Shown here one piece after another: positions 1 through 8,584 of a DNA stretch of 64,000 bases. The position numbers and the translations under genes are program-made. Each line of letters opens with the position of its first letter. The stretch's first letter is position 1. The notes under the pieces were generated by a model. That model did not search any database and was not told the origin of the DNA. It saw only the letters and a program-made list of their open reading frames with translations. The stretch comes from Salinispirillum sp049115955 (GTDB taxonomy: Bacteria > Pseudomonadota > Gammaproteobacteria > Pseudomonadales > Natronospirillaceae): positions 38,925 to 102,924 of the forward strand of contig JAGDZJ010000020.1 in NCBI GenBank assembly GCA_049115955.1, in the 5' to 3' direction.

Positions 1-1
1 G

Positions 2-73
2 CGCCACCCGGTTGTCCAGCGCATTGTCGACGCCTATGAAGCCTGGGATGCGAAAGAGCCGAAGGATCAATGA
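2..73 (+). CDS. ybeZ: PhoH-like ATPase YbeZ, C-terminal end only
   Basis: Only the last 23 codons of this gene lie in the window, the 5' part being cut by the left edge. The visible tail (RHPVVQRIVDAYEAWD) matches the conserved C-terminus of the PhoH-like P-loop ATPase YbeZ, which works with YbeY in rRNA and ribosome quality control. The stop codon overlaps the ybeY start in an ATGA arrangement, which implies translational coupling and supports the identification, since ybeZ-ybeY-corC is a common gammaproteobacterial order. No catalytic motif is visible because they lie upstream. Confidence 0.72.
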   Translation, partial: RHPVVQRIVDAYEAWDAKEPKDQ

Positions 74-558
74 GCGCGATCGACATCACCCTGCAAGACG
101 CCTGTGACGCCGCCGGTGAACGACCCAGCACGGCGGACCTTATACTCTGGTTAGCACCAGTCGCCAAGCGCTTAGACAGCGCAACGGCGTTAACGGTGCG
201 ACTGGTTGACAGCGCCGAGTCGCAGCAGTTGAATAATACATACCGGGGCAAAGACAAGCCCACGAATGTATTGTCATTCCCCTTTGAGGCACCCGCCGAT
301 ATACCCTTAGAAGAGGATTACCTCGGGGATTTGGTCATCTGTGTGCCCGTGGTGAACGAAGAAGCACTGGCGCAGCACAAGCCGGTGTTGCATCATTGGG
401 CGCATATGGTGATACACGGGGCCTTGCATTTGCTTGGCTATGACCATATTTCCGATGTCGACGCTGAAGAAATGGAACAACTTGAGCGTGAATTACTGTT
501 ACAACTGGGCATACCAGACCCTTACATCATTAACGGGAGCGAGAACCTCACCCCATGA
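70..558 (+). CDS. ybeY: Endoribonuclease YbeY, 16S rRNA maturation
   Basis: YbeY is a single-strand-specific metallo-endoribonuclease involved in 16S rRNA 3' maturation and 70S ribosome quality control in the cytoplasm. The 162-residue protein has the family signature near residues 115-125 (HGALHLLGYDH), whose three histidines coordinate zinc, and the upstream block NVLSFPFE typical of the family. The length fits YbeY of other gammaproteobacteria (about 155 residues). The start overlaps the stop of the PhoH-like gene and its own stop overlaps the start of corC, so the three genes almost certainly form one coupled operon. Confidence 0.95.
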   Translation: MSAIDITLQDACDAAGERPSTADLILWLAPVAKRLDSATALTVRLVDSAESQQLNNTYRGKDKPTNVLSFPFEAPADIPLEEDYLGDLVICVPVVNEEALAQHKPVLHHWAHMVIHGALHLLGYDHISDVDAEEMEQLERELLLQLGIPDPYIINGSENLTP

Positions 559-1451
559 GCGAAGAACCGAGTAGTCAGTCCGGCAGGCGTAGCTGGCTTG
601 AGAAGCTGGCTGATGCGTTTTCATCAGAGTTGCGTGACAAAGAACAAGTCATGGAATTACTGCAAGAAGCGCATGAAAACGAACTGCTGGACCATTCTGC
701 ACTCCACATCATGCAAGGTGCCATGAACGTCACCGATCAACATGCGCGTGACATCATGGTGCCCCGCTCGCAAATGATCTGCATCGAACACGGCGACAGC
801 TTTGCCAGCATCATGGAAAAGATTGTCACGTCATCACACTCACGCTTTCCCGTGCTGAGCGAAGACAGTGCGACCGTTACCGGCGTGCTGCTGGCCAAAG
901 ACATACTGCAATTGGCGCAAGAGTACGCGTTTGACGTCGAAAAAATAGCCGCCAATTTGCATAAGATCATACGGCAGCCAGTGTTCGTTCCCGAAATTAA
1001 ACGTTTGAACCGCTTGTTGCGCGACTTCCGTGAAACACGTAATCACATGGCGGTGGTGGTTGATGAATACGGTGGCGTTGCAGGACTGGTTACGATTGAA
1101 GATGTACTGGAAGAAATCGTGGGTGACATTGAAGACGAGCACGATCCGGCCGAAGAAGAAGATATTCAGGAAATGGGTGGTGGCTTATTTCGCGTTGCCG
1201 CACTGACTGAAATCGAAGACTTCAACGAACACTTTAATACCGCGCTCAGCGATGAAGAGTTCGACACCATCGGTGGCTTTGTGACGCATGTGTTTGGGTA
1301 CTTACCCAAAAAAGGCGAATCCGTACGCATCGCCGACCTACTGTTTACGGTACACAGTGCCGACGACCGACGCATCTTGCACCTGCAAGTAATGCCCGTC
1401 GGTTCTGCTGCGGTAGCGGAGAGCGAACCGGACACCACCCCAACCCCTTAA
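555..1451 (+). CDS. corC: CorC/YbeX-type CBS-domain transporter-associated protein
   Basis: This is a cytoplasmic protein of the CorC/YbeX family, linked to magnesium and cobalt efflux and, through its operon with ybeZ and ybeY, to ribosome metabolism. The order of parts is an N-terminal helical segment, a pair of CBS domains (roughly residues 65-195, with RSQMICIEH and VVVDEYGGVAGLVTIEDVLEEIVGDIEDE) and a CorC_HlyC domain with the typical FDTIGGFV motif. It starts inside the ybeY stop (ATGA). In many relatives the apolipoprotein N-acyltransferase gene lnt follows; here the next gene is ygiQ on the other strand, 15 bp away. Confidence 0.93.
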   Translation: MSEEPSSQSGRRSWLEKLADAFSSELRDKEQVMELLQEAHENELLDHSALHIMQGAMNVTDQHARDIMVPRSQMICIEHGDSFASIMEKIVTSSHSRFPVLSEDSATVTGVLLAKDILQLAQEYAFDVEKIAANLHKIIRQPVFVPEIKRLNRLLRDFRETRNHMAVVVDEYGGVAGLVTIEDVLEEIVGDIEDEHDPAEEEDIQEMGGGLFRVAALTEIEDFNEHFNTALSDEEFDTIGGFVTHVFGYLPKKGESVRIADLLFTVHSADDRRILHLQVMPVGSAAVAESEPDTTPTP

Positions 1452-1466
1452 CCATTCGCCGTGCGT

Positions 1467-3701
1467 CTAGTGCGGCTTGCTTGCCCTTTTGGGTGCAGGC
1501 TTGCCGCGCGCACCCTTCCCTTTTGCAGGATTGCTTGGGTTATGTGGCAAACCCGTATGCTGCGTCCGCGCATTAAAGCGCGGCGCATAACGGTCTTTTT
1601 GCACACCTTCCGGTGGCACCAAGTGAGCTTTGCCCCGCCCAATCAAGTCTGCACGACCCAAGCGCTTCAGCGCTTGACGCAACATCGGCCAATTTTCCGG
1701 CCGATGGTATTGCAGAAATGCTTTATGCAACAGGCGCTGTTGTTTGCCCCGCGCCGAGAAAATCTTACCTTCGCGCTGTAATTTTAACGGCTTTAACGGG
1801 TTCTTCCCGGTGTGGAACATGGCCGTAGCTGTCGCCATAGGCGACGGGTAAAAGTTCTGTACCTGATCAACACGGAACTTGTGCGCTTTCAGCCAGATGG
1901 CCAGCGCCATCATGTCCTCATCGGTCGAGCCCGGATGCGCGGCAATGAAATACGGAATCAAATACTGTTCTTTACCGGCTTCCTTCGAGAATCGGTCGAA
2001 CATTTCTTTGAATTCGTCATACGCACCCATACCCGGCTTCATCATCAGGTCCAGCGGGCCGCTTTCGGTGTGTTCGGGCGCTATTTTGAGGTAGCCACCG
2101 ACATGGTGAGTCACCAACTCACGCACGTATTCGGGGTCTTTCACCGCTAGGTCGTAGCGCAAACCGGAGGCAATACGAATTTGCTTGATGCCTGGTAGCG
2201 CCCGGGCGCGTCGATACAGTTTTGTGGTGGGACTGTGATCAGTAATCAAGTTGCCACAGATCGTGGGGTACACACAGGACGGACGACGACATTTGGCTTC
2301 TATTTCGCGGTCGTTACAGGTTAAGTGGTACATGTTGGCCGTGGGGCCACCCAAATCAGAAATAGCACCGGTGAAGCCCGGCGTTTGATCTCGAATGCGT
2401 TCGATTTCTTGAATCACCGAATCTTCCGAGCGGCTTTGTATAATCCGCCCTTCGTGTTCCGTGATGGAACAAAATGTACAGCCGCCAAAGCAACCGCGCA
2501 TGATGTTGACCGAGAACTTGATCATATCGTACGCCGGAATCACGGCGTCACCGTAGGCCGGGTGTGGCACGCGCTGATACGGCAGTTCGAACACCCAGTC
2601 CAACTCGTCGGTGCTGAGCGGAATCGCCGGGGGGTTCTGCCAGACCCACCGATCGCCATGGCGCTGCGCCACCGCACGGGCGTTGCCGGGGTTGGTCTCG
2701 CGGTGGAAAATCCGTGAAGCATGTGCGTATAGAATGGAGTCCTGCTTCACCGCCTGGCTGTCGGGCAGCTCGATGTAGGCTGTTTGCGCCGACACCGCAC
2801 CCAATAACCGCACCGGTTCAACGGCGACAGGCTCCTCTACGGTTACCTGTGCGACGGGTCCTGAACGGCTTTGGCCGCCCTGTTCCGTCACACCGGCACG
2901 CGCCGCTTTGGCTTTACTGTCGCTGCACGACGCGGCTTCCGTTACTTGATAAGGGTTTTGTGGCAGGTAGGGCTTGCTGGGTGCGTCCAGCGTGCGCGAG
3001 TCGATCCGTGCTTGATCAGCGGGAAGCGTATCAAGCACATAGCAGGTGGCTCGAATATCGTGCATGTCGCGTGGCCGTTCGCCCTGCGCCGCTCGATGAG
3101 CGATTTCTACGATGGCTCGCTCAGCGTTACCGTACAGCAATAGGTCGGCGTGGCTGTCGATCAAAATAGACTGGCGTACCTTGTCGGACCAATAATCATA
3201 ATGCGCCAAACGCCGCAAGCTCGCTTCAATGCCCCCCAACACAATGGGTGCGCTGGGCCACGCTTCGTGCACTCGCTGACTGTACACAATGGTCGCCCGA
3301 TCCGGGCGACTGCCGCCCTGCCCGCCGGGCGTATAGGCGTCGTCGGAGCGTACTTTACGATCGGCGGTATAACGGTTAATCATGGAGTCCATGTTACCGG
3401 CGGCCACCCCGAAAAACAGATTCGGCTGACCCAGCGCCTTGAAATCGTCCGTCGACTGCCAATTAGGCTGCGCGATAATGCCCACGCGAAAGCCTTGCGC
3501 TTCCAATACCCGCCCGACCACGGCCATACCAAAGCTAGGGTGGTCGACATAAGCATCCCCCGTGACCAAAATAATGTCGCAACTATCCCAGCCCAACACA
3601 TCCATCTCCGCCCGACTCATGGGTAAAAATGGTGCAGGACCGAAGCATTCAGCCCAGTATTTCCGGTAGTCGTAGAGTGGTTTAGCCTTGGTAATGGACA
3701 T
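1467..3701 (-). CDS. ygiQ: YgiQ-family radical SAM protein
   Basis: A large (744-residue) radical SAM protein of the YgiQ family, whose reaction is unknown. The N-terminal domain (SWGWD-like CDIILVTGDAYVDHPSFG near residues 39-58) is typical of the family. The radical SAM core carries the iron-sulfur motif CFGGCTFC with Cys404, Cys408 and Cys411. The C-terminal DUF3362 region ends in a basic tail rich in Lys, Arg and Pro. Length agrees with E. coli YgiQ (about 739 residues). Residues about 255-300 form a low-complexity Ala/Gly/Val linker. The gene is transcribed alone and converges on corC with a 15-bp gap. Confidence 0.92.
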   Translation of the reverse strand: MSITKAKPLYDYRKYWAECFGPAPFLPMSRAEMDVLGWDSCDIILVTGDAYVDHPSFGMAVVGRVLEAQGFRVGIIAQPNWQSTDDFKALGQPNLFFGVAAGNMDSMINRYTADRKVRSDDAYTPGGQGGSRPDRATIVYSQRVHEAWPSAPIVLGGIEASLRRLAHYDYWSDKVRQSILIDSHADLLLYGNAERAIVEIAHRAAQGERPRDMHDIRATCYVLDTLPADQARIDSRTLDAPSKPYLPQNPYQVTEAASCSDSKAKAARAGVTEQGGQSRSGPVAQVTVEEPVAVEPVRLLGAVSAQTAYIELPDSQAVKQDSILYAHASRIFHRETNPGNARAVAQRHGDRWVWQNPPAIPLSTDELDWVFELPYQRVPHPAYGDAVIPAYDMIKFSVNIMRGCFGGCTFCSITEHEGRIIQSRSEDSVIQEIERIRDQTPGFTGAISDLGGPTANMYHLTCNDREIEAKCRRPSCVYPTICGNLITDHSPTTKLYRRARALPGIKQIRIASGLRYDLAVKDPEYVRELVTHHVGGYLKIAPEHTESGPLDLMMKPGMGAYDEFKEMFDRFSKEAGKEQYLIPYFIAAHPGSTDEDMMALAIWLKAHKFRVDQVQNFYPSPMATATAMFHTGKNPLKPLKLQREGKIFSARGKQQRLLHKAFLQYHRPENWPMLRQALKRLGRADLIGRGKAHLVPPEGVQKDRYAPRFNARTQHTGLPHNPSNPAKGKGARGKPAPKRASKPH

Positions 3702-3890
3702 AAAGCGGGTACGCGAGGAAGAATAGACCGGCTATTGTACGGATTTCCACAGCGATGCCAATGTGGGGGCTATGATAATGGCATGACGCCGTCGGACTTG
3801 GCGGATGACGGCATACCCCGAAAGCCCGAGCCGACTTGTTTAAGACTACAAAACGGCGGATGCTTTAAGCCCTATACGTGATAGAGCAGA

Positions 3891-4922
3891 TCAATTGGAT
3901 TGCAATAGCTGGCGCAAATCAATGATCGCCGCGTTGGCGCGCGACAAATAGTTCGCCATCACCAACGAGTGATTGGCCAGTACGCCAAAACCATCGCCGT
4001 TCAACACCATCGGCGAGCGCAGCGGACGCTGCGTAGCTTCCAGCTCACGGATGATTTGGCGCAAGCTCGCAGAGGCGTTGCGCTGGTCCAGTACATCCGC
4101 GAAGTCGTGCTCCGCCGCTTTCAGCAAGTGCAGCAAGGCCCAAGCCGAACCGCGCGCTTCATAAAAGATGTCATCGATTTCCAGCCATGGGGTTTCGCTG
4201 ACCGTCTCTTCATCCAAACCTACACCGTACACGCGACCACCCACGCTGTTGCTGAGTCGTTGCGACATCGAGCCCAGCCGCGTTGATACATCACCCAACC
4301 AATTGGCCAGGCTGTCAGTCCGCGGGTGAAACTGCGCGCGGTCATTTCCCGTGCTGTTCAAACGGTTCAAGTAAGAATCAAGATGACGAATACCGCGTCG
4401 GTATTCATTTTCCGCTGAAGGCAGAATCCAACTACTGGAATCAAAGTGGAACTGCGGCTCAGCAATCACTAGATCCGGGTCTTCGGTCGATTGCGACTGC
4501 GACCGACTCATGTCGCGACGTAACGCCCGCGCCATATCCCGCGACTGAATGATCACGCCCATTTCCCAGTTCGGCATATTATCTAACCAAAGGCCGGGTG
4601 GCATGACGTCGTTTTGCAGGTAGCCGCCCGGTTTATCAAGCAAAGTGCTCATTAAGTACTCTAAGGTAGCAACGGTGGTGTATCCCGGCACTAGCTCATG
4701 GCTGTGTTCAGCAGCGCGCTCCTCTGCCAACGTAATGACATTGAAAGCATCCGGCTCATTGCTCCACCAAATACCGAGACCAAGCAACACCACAAAGACA
4801 GCGCTAGCAACAATCAGCAGTGGCTTGAGATAGCTACGCCCCGACATCAGTGCCGCTCCTGATTGTCGGACTCGGCGCCAAATCGGTGCTGGGTTCAGTT
4901 TACTTAACCAACGCTTTACCAT
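3891..4922 (-). CDS. DUF2333 family membrane-anchored protein
   Basis: This 343-residue protein matches my memory of the DUF2333 family, conserved in gammaproteobacteria and without assigned function. It has a basic N-terminus, one membrane segment (LLIVASAVFVVLLGLGIWW, near residues 35-55) and a large soluble part, probably periplasmic, including the motif VPGYTTVATLEYLMSTLLDKPGGYLQ split over residues 79-105. I chose the ATG at 4922 rather than one 39 bp upstream because an AGGAAGG ribosome-binding site precedes it at good spacing. About 190 bp of sequence without a recognisable gene separates its end from ygiQ, and it is divergent from aroQ. Confidence 0.8.
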   Translation of the reverse strand: MVKRWLSKLNPAPIWRRVRQSGAALMSGRSYLKPLLIVASAVFVVLLGLGIWWSNEPDAFNVITLAEERAAEHSHELVPGYTTVATLEYLMSTLLDKPGGYLQNDVMPPGLWLDNMPNWEMGVIIQSRDMARALRRDMSRSQSQSTEDPDLVIAEPQFHFDSSSWILPSAENEYRRGIRHLDSYLNRLNSTGNDRAQFHPRTDSLANWLGDVSTRLGSMSQRLSNSVGGRVYGVGLDEETVSETPWLEIDDIFYEARGSAWALLHLLKAAEHDFADVLDQRNASASLRQIIRELEATQRPLRSPMVLNGDGFGVLANHSLVMANYLSRANAAIIDLRQLLQSN

Positions 4923-5096
4923 GCCTGCCTTCCTGTCATTGCCGGTTTTACATATCCACAAGATACCTATAATGAAGCCTTTAAGCTAGACTCTTGGGCG
5001 ACTGCCGAAACACTTCTTTCCTCGCCAGTACGCCGTATTTCTGTGAAATTCGGCGCGTTTTTGAGTTTTTTTCATAACAAAAAATACCGCCAGACG

Positions 5097-5125
5097 TTGA
5101 CCCGTTGTCCGTCACGCAATATTGT
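5097..5125 (+). promoter_or_regulatory. Predicted sigma70 promoter of aroQ-accBC
   Basis: TTGACC and TATTGT are separated by exactly 17 bp, which is near the sigma70 consensus. The expected transcription start would be near 5132, about 40 bases before the aroQ start codon. It is the best candidate in the 249-bp gap between the DUF2333 gene and aroQ. Confidence 0.5.
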
Positions 5126-5171
5126 CTACCTGTTCACTGAATATCACTGCAACTTGCGGCTTTTTATACTT

Positions 5172-5603
5172 ATGCCCCACATTACCGTCCTACATGGTCC
5201 AAACTTGAATTTATTGGGTACCCGTGAGCCTGAAGTGTACGGACACGAGACTCTAGACGACATTAATGCCTCATTAGTCACCTTGGGCGCCGAACTGGGT
5301 GTAGAGGTGACGTGCTTTCAGAGCAACGCCGAGCACGAACTGATTAATCATATTCATCAACTGCGCCAACGCAGCGATGCAGTGATCATCAATCCAGCGG
5401 CCTATACGCACACCAGCGTAGCCATTCGTGATGCCTTGTCCGGTGTGGCGGTGCCCTTTATCGAAGTGCACCTATCTAATGTGCATCGCCGTGAGGCGTT
5501 TCGCCATCACAGTTATTTTTCTGACCTTGCTGTGGCCGTTATTTGCGGCCTAGGCAGTGAGGGATATCGGGCGGCCTTGCGCCACCTGAGCAAACAGCTT
5601 TAA
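5172..5603 (+). CDS. aroQ: 3-dehydroquinate dehydratase, type II
   Basis: AroQ dehydrates 3-dehydroquinate to 3-dehydroshikimate in the shikimate pathway. The 143-residue protein begins with the family hallmark HGPNLNLLGTREPEVYG, containing the catalytic tyrosine, and has the block INPAAYTHTSVAIRDAL and the substrate-binding EVHLSNVHRREAFRHHS. The open frame extends 43 codons further upstream, but that extension has no similarity to the family and the first ATG giving the canonical N-terminus is at 5172. It precedes accB by 28 bp, the usual aroQ-accB-accC arrangement, so it is likely cotranscribed with the acetyl-CoA carboxylase genes. Confidence 0.96.
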   Translation: MPHITVLHGPNLNLLGTREPEVYGHETLDDINASLVTLGAELGVEVTCFQSNAEHELINHIHQLRQRSDAVIINPAAYTHTSVAIRDALSGVAVPFIEVHLSNVHRREAFRHHSYFSDLAVAVICGLGSEGYRAALRHLSKQL

Positions 5604-5631
5604 ACCTACAATCATTGACAGGATTAGCCTA

Positions 5632-6099
5632 ATGGATATTCGCAAAGTAAAGAAACTGATTGAACTGCTGGAAGAGTCCGGCATCGACGAAATTGAAATC
5701 ACCGAAGGTGAAGAGTCCATTCGTATCAGCCGCACGTCGCATTCGCTGCCGCCACAACAACACTATATGTCTGCGCCGATGCAAATGCAGCACGCACCGG
5801 CCCCTGCACCGGCACCCGCAGCGCCTGCGGCACCAGCCGCCGCTGAAGCACCTGCCGCGCCCGTTGGCCACCTTGTGAAGTCACCGATGGTGGGTACTTT
5901 CTATCGCGCCGCCTCACCGACGTCTAACGTGTTTGCTGAAGTTGGCCAGAAAGTGAAGAAAGGCGACACCCTGTGCATCATCGAAGCAATGAAAATGATG
6001 AACCAGATTGAATGCGACAAAGACGGTACCGTCGGCGAAATTCTGATCGAAAACGGCCAGCCCGTTGAATTCGATCAACCACTCTTCACTATCGTTTAA
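5632..6099 (+). CDS. accB: Biotin carboxyl carrier protein of acetyl-CoA carboxylase
   Basis: AccB carries the biotin that shuttles carboxyl groups between AccC and AccAD in the first committed step of fatty-acid synthesis. The 155 residues comprise an N-terminal dimerisation segment, an Ala/Pro-rich linker (about residues 55-78) and a C-terminal biotinyl domain with the biotinylation motif EAMKMM, in which the first Lys is modified. Size and architecture match E. coli AccB (156 residues). accC starts 12 bp downstream and the two products form a complex. Expression is probably driven from the promoter upstream of aroQ. Confidence 0.97.
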   Translation: MDIRKVKKLIELLEESGIDEIEITEGEESIRISRTSHSLPPQQHYMSAPMQMQHAPAPAPAPAAPAAPAAAEAPAAPVGHLVKSPMVGTFYRAASPTSNVFAEVGQKVKKGDTLCIIEAMKMMNQIECDKDGTVGEILIENGQPVEFDQPLFTIV

Positions 6100-6111
6100 A
6101 CGGGTGATCTG

Positions 6112-7452
6112 ATGTTGGATAAAGTACTCATTGCAAACCGTGGTGAAATCGCTTTGCGGATAATGCGCGCTTGCAAAGAGCTGGGCATCAAAACCGTGGC
6201 GGTTCACTCACAGTGCGATCGTGACCTCAAGCACGTAAAACTGGCCGATGAAACCGTCTGTATTGGCCCGAACCCCAGTTCCGAAAGCTACTTGAACATA
6301 CCGGCGCTGATCGCTGCAGCGGAAGTAACCGGTGCAGTAGCGATTCACCCTGGTTACGGCTTTTTGGCTGAAAATGCCGACTTCTGTGAACAGGTTGAGC
6401 GCAGTGGTTTCACCTTTATTGGCCCAACCGCTGACGTTATCCGCTTGATGGGCGACAAAGTATCGGCCATTAAAGCCATGATCAAGACCGGCGTACCTAC
6501 CGTACCAGGCTCTGGCGGACCATTGGGCGACGACGACGCCCGCAACCTGCAACACGGTCGTGAAGTGGGCTACCCGGTCATCATCAAGGCCGCCGCTGGT
6601 GGCGGTGGTCGTGGCATGCGCGTGGTACACAGTGAAGCCAGCCTGCTCAGTTCCATCTCCATCACCAAATCAGAAGCCGCTGCGGCCTTTGGCGACGGCA
6701 CGGTGTACATGGAAAAGTTCCTGGTCAATCCGCGCCACGTCGAAGTGCAGGTATTGTCTGACGGTAAAGGCCACGCGATTCACTTGTATGACCGTGACTG
6801 TTCGTTGCAGCGCCGTCACCAAAAAGTGCTGGAAGAAGCACCTGCCCCCGGCATCGACCCAAAAGCGCGCGAAGATGTGTTGGCGGCCTGTGTGCGCGCT
6901 TGTGTTGAAATCGGTTACCGCGGCGCGGGTACCTTTGAATTTCTGTATGAAGACGGCAAGTACTACTTCATCGAGATGAACACCCGCGTACAGGTTGAGC
7001 ACCCGGTATCTGAAATGGTCACCGGCGTGGACATCATCAAAGAGCAGTTGCGTATTGCCGCTGGTTTGCCGTTATCGGTGAAGCAAGAAGACGTGCGCCT
7101 GCTTGGTCACGCCTTCGAATGCCGCATCAATGCCGAAGACAGCAAGACCTTTATGCCCAGCCCCGGCACCATTACCCAGTTCCACTCTCCCGGTGGTTTT
7201 GGCGTACGTTGGGACTCGCACATCTACGATGGCTATCGTATCCCACCGTATTACGATTCAATGATTGGCAAGCTGATCACCTACGGTGATACGCGTGAAG
7301 CCGCTTTGGATAAGATGCGCGTAGCATTAGATGAGTTGGTCATAGAAGGCATAAAAACCAACGTTGACCTGCAAAAACAGCTGGTACGCGATGAAGGCTT
7401 CCGTGCGGGCGGGGTAAACATCCATTACCTTGAGAGCAAGTTGATCAAGTAA
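6112..7452 (+). CDS. accC: Biotin carboxylase subunit of acetyl-CoA carboxylase
   Basis: AccC is the ATP-grasp enzyme that carboxylates AccB-biotin with bicarbonate. The 446-residue protein has the biotin carboxylase N-terminal domain (LIANRGEIALRIMRACKELG), the ATP-grasp glycine-rich loop KAAAGGGGRGMR, the catalytic RDCSLQRRHQKVLEEAPAP block, and MNTRVQVEHPVSEMVTG near residues 285-302. The C-terminal domain is intact, and length matches E. coli AccC (449). It sits 12 bp after accB. A perfect 15-bp inverted repeat follows its stop codon. Confidence 0.98.
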   Translation: MLDKVLIANRGEIALRIMRACKELGIKTVAVHSQCDRDLKHVKLADETVCIGPNPSSESYLNIPALIAAAEVTGAVAIHPGYGFLAENADFCEQVERSGFTFIGPTADVIRLMGDKVSAIKAMIKTGVPTVPGSGGPLGDDDARNLQHGREVGYPVIIKAAAGGGGRGMRVVHSEASLLSSISITKSEAAAAFGDGTVYMEKFLVNPRHVEVQVLSDGKGHAIHLYDRDCSLQRRHQKVLEEAPAPGIDPKAREDVLAACVRACVEIGYRGAGTFEFLYEDGKYYFIEMNTRVQVEHPVSEMVTGVDIIKEQLRIAAGLPLSVKQEDVRLLGHAFECRINAEDSKTFMPSPGTITQFHSPGGFGVRWDSHIYDGYRIPPYYDSMIGKLITYGDTREAALDKMRVALDELVIEGIKTNVDLQKQLVRDEGFRAGGVNIHYLESKLIK

Positions 7453-7489
7453 GTCGACCCCTTCGACTTTATCTTTGTTTGTTCGCACA

Positions 7490-7527
7490 GAAGGCTGCGC
7501 TCCTACACTCACAGGAGCGCAGCCTTC
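7490..7527. repeat. Perfect 15-bp inverted repeat after accC
   Basis: Two perfectly complementary 15-base arms (GAAGGCTGCGCTCCT and its complement) flank an 8-base loop. There is no following run of T, so it is not a classic intrinsic terminator. It may mark the end of the aroQ-accBC transcript or be a REP-like element. The core CAGGAGCGCAGCCT recurs inside the long palindrome near 61958, which suggests a dispersed repeat family. The rest of the accC-prmA gap holds nothing I recognise. Confidence 0.6.
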
Positions 7528-7665
7528 CGACTAAACTCGCGCCAACCGTAGGACGTCAGCCCGCTGACCGAACAAGATTCGTCAAGGATTGAACAGCGTC
7601 CTTATCGTATTGCCCATTTCCGTTTATACTCTCCCCCCTTTTAGTTTTGCGTCGCAAGGAACTCC

Positions 7666-8556
7666 ATGGCCTGGCTCAAGATCCAACTCCACGACATCTC
7701 TCCACAATCCGCCGAAACCTATGAAGATGCCCTGCTATCGCTGGGTGCTCAAGTGGTTACTTTGGAAGACGGTGCCGACGAGCCCATCTTTGAACCTGAA
7801 CTGGGAACCACACCGCTGTGGCAAAATTCGCGACTCACCGCTTTATTTTCTGCCGATGTCGATGCTCAGCTGGTAATTTTGGCCTTTACCGACTTGATGC
7901 AACAAGCCGATGTGACGGTGCCCGCAATGACCAGCGATCTGCAGGAAGACAAAGACTGGATTCGCGCCTGGATGGACAGCTATAACCCCATTCAATTCGG
8001 CGAGCGCCTGTGGATCTGCCCTAGCTGGCATAAGCCGCCACAACCCGACGCCGTCAATTTGATGCTAGACCCCGGTTTGGCGTTCGGCACTGGCACGCAC
8101 CAGACCACAGCGCTCTGCATGCGCTGGCTGGACGGACTGGACTTACAAGGCAAACGCATCGTCGACTACGGCTGCGGCTCTGGCATTCTTGGCTTGGCGG
8201 GGATATTACTAGGCGCGCGCTATATGATGGGCGTCGACATTGATCCGCAAGCGCTTTACGCCACCCGTCAAAACGCCGAGCGAAATAGCATCACTTCCGT
8301 GCAATACGACGTGTATCTGCCGGAAGACACGCCTGCGCTGCAAGCCGACGTCTTAGTGGCCAACATTCTGGCAGGCCCATTGATTCAACTGCGCGATCAG
8401 ATTCTGGCGCACCTCAAGCCAGGCGGACAACTTGCCTTGTCCGGCATCATCAGAAATCAAGTCGAAGACGTTGTCGCCGCCTACGCACCTTTGATCAGCG
8501 ATATTGAGATTGCATACGACGAAGACTGGGCTAGAATCACCGGCTTCCGCTCATAA
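7666..8556 (+). CDS. prmA: Ribosomal protein L11 methyltransferase
   Basis: PrmA uses S-adenosylmethionine to trimethylate lysines and the N-terminus of ribosomal protein L11. The 296-residue protein has the N-terminal substrate-recognition domain (MAWLKIQLH) and a Rossmann methyltransferase domain with the SAM motif VDYGCGSGILG, the acidic motif GVDIDPQAL and VANILAGPL. The block LDPGLAFGTGTHQTT is diagnostic of PrmA. Length matches E. coli (293). It lies between accC and the DUF3426 gene, an order shared with Pseudomonas. Confidence 0.96.
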   Translation: MAWLKIQLHDISPQSAETYEDALLSLGAQVVTLEDGADEPIFEPELGTTPLWQNSRLTALFSADVDAQLVILAFTDLMQQADVTVPAMTSDLQEDKDWIRAWMDSYNPIQFGERLWICPSWHKPPQPDAVNLMLDPGLAFGTGTHQTTALCMRWLDGLDLQGKRIVDYGCGSGILGLAGILLGARYMMGVDIDPQALYATRQNAERNSITSVQYDVYLPEDTPALQADVLVANILAGPLIQLRDQILAHLKPGGQLALSGIIRNQVEDVVAAYAPLISDIEIAYDEDWARITGFRS

Positions 8557-8584
8557 TTTGCTCTGGCGCACGGAACTGCACGAC

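Noticed and set aside
3775..3825. Possible terminator hairpin between ygiQ and the DUF2333 gene
   Set aside because: GCCGTC and GACGGC can pair over six bases, but the loop is long and no T-run follows.
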